Shown here: positions 26,248 to 34,464 of the stretch, piece after piece | Layout of the letters: each line of letters opens with the position of its first letter | Position numbering within the stretch: the stretch's first letter is position 1 | Assembly (NCBI GenBank): GCA_016710325.1 | Contig: JADJXK010000002.1 | Span: 1,736,001 to 1,800,000 of the forward strand | Direction: 5' to 3' | Length of the DNA stretch: 64,000 bases | Source of the DNA: Candidatus Leptofilum proximum | GTDB taxonomy: Bacteria; Chloroflexota; Anaerolineae; Promineifilales; Promineifilaceae | Notes under the pieces: model-generated | What the model saw: the letters and a program-made list of their open reading frames with translations, nothing else | Databases searched by the model: none | Told to the model about the DNA's origin: nothing | Program-made: the position numbers and the translations under genes

Positions 26248-26676
26248 CTACTCCTCTTCTATCAACATGAGCAGGGCCATGTCGGCATTGTCTCCAGACC
26301 GCTTGCCGATTTTGACCATGCGGGTGTAACCACCGGGACGGTCCGCAAAACGTGGCGCAATGTCATCAAAGAGCTTCTTGACGACGTCCACATCTTCTAC
26401 CTCACCATCTTCACCAACGGCTTGGCGGAAGCGCGCAATGCGAGCCGCCACCAAACGACGGGCGTGAACGGTATTGGCGGGGTTTTGTTCCCCTTTAGCC
26501 AGGCCACGCTTGGCCATGGTAATGATTTTTTCAGCTGCCGGGCGAAGCATTCTCGCCTTAGCTTCTGTGGTCAGAACTTGTTCGTGGGTGATGAGTTCTG
26601 CAATCAGGTTTTTGCGCAGGGCGTTGCGATGTGCAGTATCTCGACCCAGTCTACGACCGCTTACTCTGTGTCGCAT
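26248..26676 (-). CDS. rplQ: 50S ribosomal protein L17
   Basis: MRHRVSGRRLGRDTAHRNAL is the conserved L17 N-terminus, followed by LITHEQVLTTEAKARMLRP and, at the C-terminus, GGYTRMVKIGKRSGDNADMA. At 142 residues it is longer than the bare 116-120 core, by an insert around EDGEVEDVDVVKKLF plus an acidic end. It lies after rpoA as in most bacteria. Confidence 0.96.
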   Translation of the reverse strand: MRHRVSGRRLGRDTAHRNALRKNLIAELITHEQVLTTEAKARMLRPAAEKIITMAKRGLAKGEQNPANTVHARRLVAARIARFRQAVGEDGEVEDVDVVKKLFDDIAPRFADRPGGYTRMVKIGKRSGDNADMALLMLIEEE

Positions 26677-26712
26677 GATGTATACCTCATTTGTGGGGAG
26701 AACGGCCGTTAC

Positions 26713-27681
26713 CTAAATAGCGGCCGTTTCACCTTCTTCATCTTTCAAAAAACCTTTGGCGCGCAGTTGATCCTTCAATTCATCCAGGGATTTCTCACCA
26801 AAGTTGCGGATGGCCAGCATGGTTTCTTCACCACGCTCCAGCATATCCAGCATTTCACCAACCTTGGTAATACCTGTGCGCTTCAACGAGTTGAACACAC
26901 GCACGCTCAGATCAAGCTGCTCAATCGGCGTGTCATAAATTTCATTGGGGATGGCGCCTTCTTCCTCTTCTTCCACCTCAACGGGCAAGAAGGTTTCTTC
27001 GCTCACACCGGCAATCGGTCGCAAATATTGCATCATGATTTGCGCCGACTGGGCCAGCGATTCTTCTGGCTTGATGGTGCCATCGGTCCAGATTTGCATG
27101 ACAACACGATCGTAATCAGCCGCCTGCCCCACACGCGTTTTTTCTACTTCGTAGCCAACGCGGCGAATCGGGCTGAAGATGGCATCAACCGGCAGCTCAC
27201 CAATGGGCAGACGTCCCCGCTCTTCCGCTGGGGAGTAGCCACGCCCGGTTTCGGCCGTCATTTCGATTTCCAGGAAGGCGTCATCGGAATCGACGGTGAA
27301 CAGGTAGAGGTCCGGGTTGATGATTTCCACTTCGGGCGGCGTTTGAATATCGGCCGCAGTGACAGTGCCCGCGCCATGAACTTCCAGGCGCAGCCGGGCG
27401 GTGTCGGTGCCGTGCAGCTTCAAGCGCAGCTGCTTAATGTGCAGGATTAACTGCATCATATCTTCGCGCACGTGCTCAATGGCCGAAAACTCATGCGGCA
27501 CATCGGTTACGCGAATTGATGTAATGGCAGCCCCCGGCAATGATGCAAGCAAGACGCGGCGCAGAGCGTTGCCCAAGGTGGTGCCATACCCTCTTTCCAA
27601 AGGCCCGAGGATAAAACGGCCGTATTCACGCGACATCGCGGTACTTTCAATTTTGGGCAGTATAAGGTTACTAATAGCCAA
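26713..27681 (-). CDS. rpoA: RNA polymerase alpha subunit
   Basis: The N-terminal dimerisation domain shows FILGPLERGYGTTLGNALRR and SLPGAAITSIRVTDVPHEFS. After an acidic linker (about residues 235-250) the C-terminal domain has IEQLDLSVRVFNSLKRTGI and RNFGEKSLDELKDQL, which contact UP elements and activators. Length 322 is normal. The start is TTG at 27681 with GGGAGG eight bases upstream. The gene sits between rpsD and rplQ in the alpha operon. Confidence 0.97.
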   Translation of the reverse strand: MAISNLILPKIESTAMSREYGRFILGPLERGYGTTLGNALRRVLLASLPGAAITSIRVTDVPHEFSAIEHVREDMMQLILHIKQLRLKLHGTDTARLRLEVHGAGTVTAADIQTPPEVEIINPDLYLFTVDSDDAFLEIEMTAETGRGYSPAEERGRLPIGELPVDAIFSPIRRVGYEVEKTRVGQAADYDRVVMQIWTDGTIKPEESLAQSAQIMMQYLRPIAGVSEETFLPVEVEEEEEGAIPNEIYDTPIEQLDLSVRVFNSLKRTGITKVGEMLDMLERGEETMLAIRNFGEKSLDELKDQLRAKGFLKDEEGETAAI

Positions 27682-27720
27682 CGTACATACCTCCCTATGC
27701 TAGGCTCGGGACGGTTAAAA

Positions 27721-28362
27721 TTACCGCCGGGAGTAATATTCAACAACAAGCTGCTCATTAATGGTGACGTCAATGTCGTCACGAGCAGGTAAATTCACAA
27801 CTTTCGCGGAAATGTTGCGCACGTCCAGATTCAGCCAACGCGGCACCTGCCGGTCATCCAAATCCTCGCGCAGCGTTTTGAAGTAGGTATTCCGCGCGCT
27901 TTCCGGGCGAATAGACACCACATCCCCTGCCGAAACGAGAGCAGAGGGCACGTTAATTTTACGGCCGTTCAGCGTCACGTGACCATGCTGCACCAGCTGC
28001 CGGGCCTGAGCGCGAGAATCCGCCCAACCCAACCGGTAAACAACATTGTCCAACCGTGTTTCCAGGATCACCAACAGGTTAGTACCCGTCAGACCCACGC
28101 GCTGTGTCGCACGGCGGAAATAACGGCTAAACTGACGCTCCAACACGCCATAAATACGACGCGCCTTTTGTTTTTCACGCAGCTGCAGCAAATAGTCTGA
28201 AGCACGCCCACGGCGGAACTGATTGTCGCGACCATGTTCCCCAGGGGGATACGACCGGCGCTCAAAAGAGCATTTCGGGGTCAAACAACGAGACCCTTTC
28301 AGAAACAGCTTTTCGCCTTCACGGCGACAAAGCTTACATACTGGACCAGTATACCTTGCCAA
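27721..28362 (-). CDS. rpsD: 30S ribosomal protein S4, zinc-binding form
   Basis: ARYTGPVCKLCRREGEKLFL gives the first Cys pair and GSRCLTPKCSFERRSYPPG the second, so this is the zinc-containing C+ form. The S4 RNA-binding domain shows RLDNVVYRLGWADSRAQARQ and VQHGHVTLNG. I choose the TTG at 28362, giving MARYTGPVCKL, because GGAGG lies five bases before it and this is the family start; the ORF extends six codons further to another TTG. S4 is often an autogenous repressor, and a structured leader lies upstream. Confidence 0.95.
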   Translation of the reverse strand: MARYTGPVCKLCRREGEKLFLKGSRCLTPKCSFERRSYPPGEHGRDNQFRRGRASDYLLQLREKQKARRIYGVLERQFSRYFRRATQRVGLTGTNLLVILETRLDNVVYRLGWADSRAQARQLVQHGHVTLNGRKINVPSALVSAGDVVSIRPESARNTYFKTLREDLDDRQVPRWLNLDVRNISAKVVNLPARDDIDVTINEQLVVEYYSRR

Positions 28363-28380
28363 CTTAACCTCCGTAATCAA

Positions 28381-28480
28381 GCTAAAATGAGAGGTTTACA
28401 GGTGTGGCACACCCCTTCATCCCTCTCAAAAACAATAAGATGTCAATAACTTTTGGAAAACCAAACTGCGGGTTTGCGCC
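28381..28480 (-). promoter_or_regulatory. Structured leader before rpsD
   Basis: The 115-bp rpsK-rpsD gap is long for this cluster. On the minus strand it holds a CTGCGG/CCGCAG stem, and a GAGAGG/CCTCTC pair (outer arms) that encloses a GGTGTG/CACACC stem, ending just before the rpsD ribosome binding site. This would suit autogenous control by S4, which is known in other bacteria, but no pseudoknot match was tested. Confidence 0.4.
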
Positions 28481-28495
28481 GCAGCCAAAAACAAA

Positions 28496-28888
28496 TCAGA
28501 CGCGACGCTTTTTCTTGGGGCGGCACCCATTGTGGGGTACCGGCGTAATGTCGCGAATGCTTTTCACCCGAATCCCAGAAGCCTGCAAAGAACGAATTGC
28601 CTGCTCGCGACCTGGGCCAGGGCCTTTTACGATCACATCAAGCTCCTGCATACCGCTTTCCTGGGCCACACGAGCGGCCGTTTGGGCGGCCAAACGCGCA
28701 GCATACGGGGTGCTTTTACGCGAACCCTTAAAGCCGGAGTTACCAGCGCTGGACCAGGAAACCGTGTTGCCACCCATATCGGTGATGGTGACAATGGTAT
28801 TATTAAAAGTGGCAAAGATGTGCGCCTGCCCTTGAGGCACCATCCGCTTGACTTTTTTACGTGTCTGTGACTGTCTTCTACGTCCCAT
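28496..28888 (-). CDS. rpsK: 30S ribosomal protein S11
   Basis: AHIFATFNNTIVTITDMGGN and the C-terminal SIRDITPVPHNGCRPKKKRRV are diagnostic. I start at ATG 28888 (MGRRRQSQTRKK), with AGGAG five bases upstream, giving 130 residues; the longer ORF to 28960 adds non-conserved sequence. GPGPGREQAIR is also conserved. It is in the usual rpsM-rpsK-rpsD-rpoA order. Confidence 0.96.
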   Translation of the reverse strand: MGRRRQSQTRKKVKRMVPQGQAHIFATFNNTIVTITDMGGNTVSWSSAGNSGFKGSRKSTPYAARLAAQTAARVAQESGMQELDVIVKGPGPGREQAIRSLQASGIRVKSIRDITPVPHNGCRPKKKRRV

Positions 28889-28975
28889 TCCGTCTCCTAA
28901 AAACCTAAAACCTTGAGGTGGGAGAGCTGCTGCGAGGGCAACGGCCGTTTCCCACCTCAAAAAGTCAACTAAAAA

Positions 28976-29356
28976 TTATTTGCCCTTACGACGGCCACGT
29001 CCAGCCACCGTCTTCTTGGGGCCCTTGCGCGAACGCGCATTGGTTTTGGTCCGCTGTCCGTGCACCGGCAGGTGACGACGATGGCGCAGGCCACGATAGC
29101 AGCCAATTTCCGTCAGGCGCTTGATGTTCATCGCCACCTCACGCCGCAGATCACCTTCCACAACATATTCGTTGTCGATGATCTGGCGTAGCTGCGTGAC
29201 CTCAGCCTCCGACAAATCCTGTACGCGCGTATTGGGATCGACACCCGCTTTTTCCAGGATTGATTGGCTGGCGGTTTTACCAATGCCATAAATGTAAGTG
29301 AGGCTAATTTCTACCCGCTTATTACGGGGAATATCCACACCAGCAATACGTGCCAT
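28976..29356 (-). CDS. rpsM: 30S ribosomal protein S13
   Basis: MARIAGVDIPRNKRVEISLT at the start, GIGKTASQSIL (helix-hairpin-helix) and the HLPVHGQRTKTNARSRKGPK tail identify S13, which contacts P-site tRNA and 23S helix 38. The start at 29356 has GGAGGA three bases upstream, giving 126 residues. It follows rpmJ by 63 bp. Confidence 0.97.
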   Translation of the reverse strand: MARIAGVDIPRNKRVEISLTYIYGIGKTASQSILEKAGVDPNTRVQDLSEAEVTQLRQIIDNEYVVEGDLRREVAMNIKRLTEIGCYRGLRHRRHLPVHGQRTKTNARSRKGPKKTVAGRGRRKGK

Positions 29357-29419
29357 AATTCCTCCAAAAATCCTTACGAGACAACTCTGCGCCTGGACTC
29401 TACCAGGCACAGCTCATAT

Positions 29420-29533
29420 TTAACCTTGCCGCTGCTTGTGGTTCGGGTCCACGCAGATCACGCGGACAACGCCTTTCCGCTTAATAATTTTGCACTTTGG
29501 GCAACGACGTTTAACAGACGCTGATACTTTCAT
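29420..29533 (-). CDS. rpmJ: 50S ribosomal protein L36
   Basis: Translation of the minus strand gives a 37-residue protein: MKVSASVKRRCPKCK, then VVRVICVDPNHKQRQG. Cys-x2-Cys, a later Cys and a His form the zinc site of the L36 type with ligands intact. GGAGCTAGAG precedes the ATG. It sits before rpsM as usual, but infA and map, which commonly lie between adk and rpmJ, are absent. Confidence 0.95.
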   Translation of the reverse strand: MKVSASVKRRCPKCKIIKRKGVVRVICVDPNHKQRQG

Positions 29534-29548
29534 CTCTAGCTCCTACAG

Positions 29549-29570
29549 CAGTCTGACCTGAATCAGACTG
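29549..29570. repeat. Short hairpin in the rpmJ leader
   Basis: CAGTCTGA and TCAGACTG form a perfect 8-bp stem with a 6-nt loop, 16 bases before the rpmJ start. It lies in the 144-bp adk-rpmJ gap where infA and map would normally be; I see no other gene in the gap. No U-tract follows, so this is not a clear terminator. Confidence 0.5.
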
Positions 29571-29677
29571 TTCCTCAATTCATTTCTGGTAACAAATATT
29601 TGCGATTAAGTAGTTTTGGGCTGTTTCCAAAGCAATCTACTATTTTGCCATCAATTCGTCAATCTGTCCAGAAACTC

Positions 29678-30259
29678 CTAACTTATCATCTCTTGCCGAA
29701 TAACGGCCGTCAAATCGGCGCTCACTTCATCAATCGACTGTTCGCCATTCACTTTGACCAACAGCCCACGATTATCATAATAATTGAGCAGCGGCGCCGT
29801 TTCAGACTCGTACACCTGCATCCGGGTTCGGATGGTGTCTTCGTTGTCATCGGCCCGGCCTTCAATCTCAGCCCGTTTGGCCAGCCGACCCACCAAAACG
29901 TCCTGATTCACATGAATGAAAGGAACCACGGCAATTTTGGCGCCAAACTCCATCAGCAGCTCATCCAACGCTTCGGCCTGAGCCAGCGTCCGGGGGAATC
30001 CATCCAAAATTGCCCCCGATTCACAGTCTGGCTGTGACAGCCGCTCACGGACCATGGCAATGGTCACCTCATTGGGCACCAGTTCCCCTTTGTCCATGTA
30101 GGTCCGGGCCAGCTTGCCAAGTTCGGTCTGATTTTTTAAGTTTGCGCGAAACAAATCGCCTGTTGCTACCTGTGGCAGCCCCAGCAAGGATTCCAGACGT
30201 TTGGCCTGGGTTCCTTTACCAGCTCCGGGAGCGCCCATTAAGACAACAAAGGTTTTCAT
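29678..30259 (-). CDS. adk: Adenylate kinase, short-lid form
   Basis: The P-loop is GAPGAGKGTQ, followed by ATGDLFRANL and ILDGFPRTLAQAEALD, all typical of adenylate kinase. At 193 residues it has no room for the long LID domain, and no zinc Cys cluster is present, so it is the short type. It interconverts 2 ADP with ATP and AMP. Its ATG overlaps the secY stop (TAATG), so translation is coupled. Confidence 0.95.
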   Translation of the reverse strand: MKTFVVLMGAPGAGKGTQAKRLESLLGLPQVATGDLFRANLKNQTELGKLARTYMDKGELVPNEVTIAMVRERLSQPDCESGAILDGFPRTLAQAEALDELLMEFGAKIAVVPFIHVNQDVLVGRLAKRAEIEGRADDNEDTIRTRMQVYESETAPLLNYYDNRGLLVKVNGEQSIDEVSADLTAVIRQEMIS

Positions 30260-31635
30260 TAGATGAAGCCCTCGTATTGACGCATAAGCAGCTGCGATTC
30301 CAGCTGGCGCATCGTGTCAATAACTACACCGACGACAATGATTAAACCTGAGCCGCTGACAACCAGCGTACTCTGTTCAATACCAGGAATGTTCAAAATC
30401 ACGCCAAACAGCTGCATGATACCGGGCAAAATCGCGATAATGCCCAGGAAAACAGCACCGGCAAGGGTAATGCGGCGCACCACTTTGGTAATGTAATCCT
30501 CGGTCCGTTTGCCCGGGCGAATACCCGGAATAAACCCACCCTGCCGCTGCAGTGTCTGCGGGATGTTTTGCTGGCGCACCATCACGTCGGTGTAGAAGAA
30601 GGTGAAGCCAACCACCAGGATAAAGAAGGACAGCCAGTAGATGGTAAAACCAACCGGCGCAACAGACGGATCGGCATTGCCAAAACGGCTGACGGCCGTA
30701 GCCACGGTATCAACAAAACCACCATTCCCGCTGATGAACAACCCGGCCAACACAGATGGGAAAATCAAAATCGAGTTGGCAAAGATGATCGGGATCATCC
30801 CGGCGGTGTTCACTTTGAGCGGCACATAGCTGCTCTGACCCTGATACACTTTACGGCCGCGTACACGACGGCCGTACTGCACCGGTATTCGTCTCTGCCC
30901 TTCCTGCACAATCACAATGACAAAAATCGTCAGTACGGTAATCACCAGGAAGGCCACGATGGTAAAGATACGCGCCGTGGTGTCGTCCAGCGAGAACAGG
31001 CGGGCTACACCGGGCAAGATCTGGGCTACGATGCCGCCAAAGATGATCAGGGAGATACCTTGCCCAATACCGTCTTCGGTAATCAGCTCACCCATCCAGA
31101 TGGCAAACATCGTGCCGCCGAGCATGGCTACCAGCGTAGTGAAGGTCGGCAGCAGCTGCTCCGGGGCAAAGCCAAAGTTTGGCATAATCTGGGCTAACCC
31201 ATCAGCACCGCCCACGCCCAAGCTAAAACCAACCAGGCGAATCTGACCAATTGCCTGCAGCAAAGCCAGCGGCACGGTCAAATAGTAGGTAAGGCGGTTT
31301 TTCCGGTTCCGGCCCGATTCACCTTCTGAATCCATTTCCTGCAGCTGCGGAATAATGGGGGTGAGGAGCTGAATGATAATGGATGCCGTGATATATGGGT
31401 AAACCCCCATAGCCATCACGGAAAAATTACGCACAGCGCCACCAGAAAGCAGGTCCAGGAAGTTAACCACCTGGTTGGTGGTACTGGTGCTGGTAAAGCT
31501 AAGCCATGCGGCCAGATCCACACCGGGTACCGGAATGTTGGCTACCAGGCGGTAGATGACCAGGATCATTACCGTGAACAAAATTCGACGGCGCAGATCT
31601 GGTAGTGAAAAGGCAGCTCTCATTGATTCGATCAT
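30259..31635 (-). CDS. secY: Protein translocase subunit SecY
   Basis: Ten membrane helices with RRRILFTVMILVIYRLVANI at the start, the plug region after it (VNFLDLLSGGAVRNFSVMAM), and IPVQYGRRVRGRKVYQGQSS in the cytoplasmic loop that meets SecA and ribosome. GFIPGIRPGKRTEDYI is the second key cytoplasmic loop. It forms the Sec channel with SecE and SecG. It follows rplO at the end of the spc operon. ATG with GGAGG upstream. Confidence 0.97.
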   Translation of the reverse strand: MIESMRAAFSLPDLRRRILFTVMILVIYRLVANIPVPGVDLAAWLSFTSTSTTNQVVNFLDLLSGGAVRNFSVMAMGVYPYITASIIIQLLTPIIPQLQEMDSEGESGRNRKNRLTYYLTVPLALLQAIGQIRLVGFSLGVGGADGLAQIMPNFGFAPEQLLPTFTTLVAMLGGTMFAIWMGELITEDGIGQGISLIIFGGIVAQILPGVARLFSLDDTTARIFTIVAFLVITVLTIFVIVIVQEGQRRIPVQYGRRVRGRKVYQGQSSYVPLKVNTAGMIPIIFANSILIFPSVLAGLFISGNGGFVDTVATAVSRFGNADPSVAPVGFTIYWLSFFILVVGFTFFYTDVMVRQQNIPQTLQRQGGFIPGIRPGKRTEDYITKVVRRITLAGAVFLGIIAILPGIMQLFGVILNIPGIEQSTLVVSGSGLIIVVGVVIDTMRQLESQLLMRQYEGFI

Positions 31636-31690
31636 GATTTTCCTCCAAAAAATGTGTTAGTAAGACGGTTCTCCACCTTCTACAACACGT

Positions 31691-32146
31691 TTAGGATAGG
31701 GGAAGCACCTCGATCGTACCGCCAGCTGCCTCAATTTTCTCTTTTGCAGATGCAGAAAAACGATGAGCCTTGACCGTCAGTGCCACGCTCAAATCGCCAT
31801 CACCCAAAATTACTACTGGGTCAGTTGGTTTTTTAATAAGGCCAACGGCAGACATGACTTCTGGCGTGATTTCAACACCTTCAAAATCAAACTCGGTCAG
31901 GCTCTTGAGGTTTACGGGCTTGTAGTAAACTTTGTTTACGTTGGTAAAACCACGTTTGTAGGGTAACCGGCGCGCCAGAGGCAGCTGACCACCTTCAAAG
32001 TAGATGCCCTTGCCGCCACCGCTGCGAGCGCCTTGACCCTTGGTACCACGGCCAGCAGTTTTACCCTGCCCGGCAGAGATACCACGACCCACTCGCTTGC
32101 GCTGTTTTTTAGAGCCTTCATTTGGGCGCAGATCGTGCAATTTCAT
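31691..32146 (-). CDS. rplO: 50S ribosomal protein L15
   Basis: MKLHDLRPNEGSKKQRKRVG is the L15 start, followed by GQGARSGGGKGIYFEGGQLP. The ATG at 32146 has AGAGG nine bases upstream; an in-frame TTG at 32155 is a weaker alternative. Length 151. It follows rpmD by one base on the minus strand and precedes secY. Confidence 0.95.
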   Translation of the reverse strand: MKLHDLRPNEGSKKQRKRVGRGISAGQGKTAGRGTKGQGARSGGGKGIYFEGGQLPLARRLPYKRGFTNVNKVYYKPVNLKSLTEFDFEGVEITPEVMSAVGLIKKPTDPVVILGDGDLSVALTVKAHRFSASAKEKIEAAGGTIEVLPLS

Positions 32147-32147
32147 G

Positions 32148-32330
32148 TTATTCAACCTCTTCCACTGTCACCAGGTGACTGACTTTATTGACCATACCGC
32201 GGATGGCGGGATTATCTTCATGCTCAATCGTCTGATTCAGCTTGGTGAACCCCAGCGCGCGGATGGTTCCTTTCTGATCTTTCTTGTAACCAATCGAACT
32301 TTTCGAATACGTAATGCGTAACTTAGCCAT
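32148..32330 (-). CDS. rpmD: 50S ribosomal protein L30
   Basis: MAKLRITYSKSSIGYKKDQK, then TIRALGFTKLNQTIEHEDNP, are conserved in bacterial L30. I start at ATG 32330, giving 60 residues, the normal size; the ORF extends nine codons upstream into rpsE. It overlaps the rpsE stop by 8 bp, a sign of tight coupling. Confidence 0.95.
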   Translation of the reverse strand: MAKLRITYSKSSIGYKKDQKGTIRALGFTKLNQTIEHEDNPAIRGMVNKVSHLVTVEEVE

Positions 32331-32847
32331 TCGTACGACTCCAAAACGGGGTAACATCGGCCACGTCTTTACCGCGGTCCGCAGCTACCTCTTGAACGCT
32401 CTTCAAGTTGCTCAGGCCATTCATGGTAGCCTGCAGCACATTCAGAGCATTCGCGCTGCCCAGCGATTTGGACAGAATGTCGCGATACCCGGCGGCCTCC
32501 ACCACAGCACGCACCCCACCACCTGCGATAACGCCGGTACCAGGGGAGGCTGGCTTGAGCAGCACACGCGCCGCGCCATGCACACCAATAATCTCATGGG
32601 GAACAGTACTGCCCACAATCGGCACTTTGGTCATCGATTTACGGGCAGCATCAAGCGCCTTACGGATGGCATCCGGCACAGACCGTGCCTTGCCCACACC
32701 CACGCTGACGCGGCCTTTGTTATCGCCGACCACAACCGTGACCCGGAAAGCAAACCGCCGCCCACCTTTCACCACTTTGGCAACGCGGGTGATATCGATG
32801 ATGCGTTCGTCATATTCTTGTTCAAAACTTTGTCGTCTTTGACCCAT
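32323..32847 (-). CDS. rpsE: 30S ribosomal protein S5
   Basis: VAKVVKGGRRFAFRVTVVVG is the N-terminal double-stranded RNA-binding region (residues about 19-38), and GVIAGGGVRAVVEAAGYRDI with KSLGSANALNVLQAT is the C-terminal domain. S5 works in decoding fidelity. I prefer ATG 32847 (MGQRRQSF): GGGAG lies six bases before it, while an ATG six bases further up would be too close to that site. 174 residues. Confidence 0.95.
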   Translation of the reverse strand: MGQRRQSFEQEYDERIIDITRVAKVVKGGRRFAFRVTVVVGDNKGRVSVGVGKARSVPDAIRKALDAARKSMTKVPIVGSTVPHEIIGVHGAARVLLKPASPGTGVIAGGGVRAVVEAAGYRDILSKSLGSANALNVLQATMNGLSNLKSVQEVAADRGKDVADVTPFWSRTNG

Positions 32848-32927
32848 TTCCATCTCCCGGTGCCACGCCAGTTAAACGCCAGCGCGGCACACTCCCAGGC
32901 ACCATTGCCGCCTGGGTCTGTCTTGTC

Positions 32928-33290
32928 TTAGAAATCGAGACCGCCTTCACGAGCGCCGTCAGCCAATGCCTTGATACGGCCGTGATACAAATAGCCACCC
33001 CGGTCGAACAGAACGGTTGACACCCCAGCCGCCTTGGCACGTTCAGCAATTGCTTTACCCACCAATGTGGCCTGCTCTTTCTTGGTTTTCCCCGTAACGT
33101 CAGCCCGCAACGCTTTATCAACAGTGGAAGCAGAAACCAGCGTCTTGCCTGCCACATCATCGATGACCTGGGCATAAATGTGGTCCAGGCTGCGGAACAC
33201 GTTTAAACGCGGCCGTTGGGCAGTACCCGAGATTTTGTTGCGAATACGCCGATGGCGCCGCTTGCGTGCAATTTTAGATTTAATAGCCAT
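32928..33290 (-). CDS. rplR: 50S ribosomal protein L18
   Basis: RHRRIRNKISGTAQRPRLNV, FRSLDHIYAQVIDD, and FDRGGYLYHGRIKALADGAR at the C-terminus identify L18, which binds 5S rRNA with L5. 120 residues is normal. The 80-bp gap before rpsE is free of other genes. Confidence 0.97.
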   Translation of the reverse strand: MAIKSKIARKRRHRRIRNKISGTAQRPRLNVFRSLDHIYAQVIDDVAGKTLVSASTVDKALRADVTGKTKKEQATLVGKAIAERAKAAGVSTVLFDRGGYLYHGRIKALADGAREGGLDF

Positions 33291-33303
33291 TGCTCACACC
33301 CTC

Positions 33304-33846
33304 TTAAACCTTACCGGCCTTACCGGCCTTACGCCGCACGTATTCACCCCGGTAGCGAATGCCTTTACCCTTGTAGGGTTCCGGAGGACGCTGCTTGCGA
33401 ATATTGGCGGCCACTTCACCCACAACTTGTTTGTCGATGCCTGAAACGATGATGGTTTTGTTACGATTCTCCACAGCAAAGGAAACATCCTGCGGCGGCT
33501 CAAAGCGGACTGGGTGGGAGTAACCCACGTTCAGTACCAGCGTTTTGCCGTCCATTTCAGCGCGGTAACCCACACCTTCGATCTCCAGAACCTTGGAAAA
33601 CCCATCACTCACGCCGACAACCATGTTGTTAACGAGTGCCCGGGTCAGACCATGCAAAGAGCGATGCTGACGGGAGTCAGACGGCCGTTTCACCGACAAC
33701 ACCCCTTCTTCCTGCTCCAACTGCATGTCTGGATGAATTACCTGGGTCAGCTGACCCTTCGGGCCTTTTACATTGACAGACCCTTTCTTTAGTTCTACTT
33801 GTACCCCACTTGGAATAGTAATGGGGGCTTTACCAATGCGAGACAT
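33304..33846 (-). CDS. rplF: 50S ribosomal protein L6
   Basis: MSRIGKAPITIPSGVQVELK at the start and RKQRPPEPYKGKGIRYRGEY at the end (the sarcin-ricin-loop contact domain) are diagnostic. Length 180 is normal. GGAGG precedes the ATG. Order rpsH-rplF-rplR-rpsE is standard spc operon. Confidence 0.97.
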   Translation of the reverse strand: MSRIGKAPITIPSGVQVELKKGSVNVKGPKGQLTQVIHPDMQLEQEEGVLSVKRPSDSRQHRSLHGLTRALVNNMVVGVSDGFSKVLEIEGVGYRAEMDGKTLVLNVGYSHPVRFEPPQDVSFAVENRNKTIIVSGIDKQVVGEVAANIRKQRPPEPYKGKGIRYRGEYVRRKAGKAGKV

Positions 33847-33860
33847 GTTAAATCCTCCAA

Positions 33861-34268
33861 CTACCAGACCTTACAGAGCACTTCGCCGCCAACACCCAGG
33901 CGACGGGCCTGCTGCCCAGTCATAACTCCCTTGGAGGTGGTGACGATGGAAATGCCCATACCGCTCAACACCCAAGGAATTTCACCCTTACCAACATAAA
34001 TACGCCGTCCAGGACGACTCACCCGCTCCAGCCCGGTAATCACCGAGCGGCGGTGGCGCCGGTCACCAACGTACTTCAAGGTAATCTGCAACACCTGCTG
34101 CGGCGTCTCTGGCAGAACCTTGTAATCTTCAATATAGCCTTCTTTCTGTAACACTTCAGCAATCGCAACCTTCACAGTGGAGTGCGGCATAGAAACCGTC
34201 TTATGCTCCCGCATTTGGGCATTGCGAATGCGTGTCAACATATCAGCAATCGGATCACTCATTGACAT
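33861..34268 (-). CDS. rpsH: 30S ribosomal protein S8
   Basis: SDPIADMLTRIRNAQMREHK at the N-terminus and GLERVSRPGRRIYVGKGEIP, then GMGISIVTTSKGVMTGQQAR, are conserved. S8 binds the 16S central domain and in E. coli represses the spc operon at the L5 region. ATG 34268 has AAGGTGG upstream; ATG 34262 is a near alternative. 135 residues. Confidence 0.96.
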   Translation of the reverse strand: MSMSDPIADMLTRIRNAQMREHKTVSMPHSTVKVAIAEVLQKEGYIEDYKVLPETPQQVLQITLKYVGDRRHRRSVITGLERVSRPGRRIYVGKGEIPWVLSGMGISIVTTSKGVMTGQQARRLGVGGEVLCKVW

Positions 34269-34280
34269 GATGCACCACCT

Positions 34281-34463
34281 TTACCAGCTAGACTTGACCA
34301 CGCCAGGGATGTTGCCCTGCAACGCCTGCTCACGGAAACAAATGCGGCATAACCCAAAGCGGCGAATATAACCGCGTGGACGCCCACACAATTTACAACG
34401 ATTACGAACCCGAACTTTATATTTACGGTTCGATTCCCGGGCAATCATTGATTTTTTTGCCAT
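34281..34463 (-). CDS. rpsN: 30S ribosomal protein S14, type Z
   Basis: Four Cys in RCKLCGRPRGYIRRFGLCRIC (Cys-x2-Cys twice) form the zinc site of the short, zinc-binding S14. The start at ATG 34463 gives 60 residues, the normal size; the ORF reads 19 codons further into rplE. It lies one base after the rplE stop. Confidence 0.96.
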   Translation of the reverse strand: MAKKSMIARESNRKYKVRVRNRCKLCGRPRGYIRRFGLCRICFREQALQGNIPGVVKSSW

Positions 34464-34464
34464 A

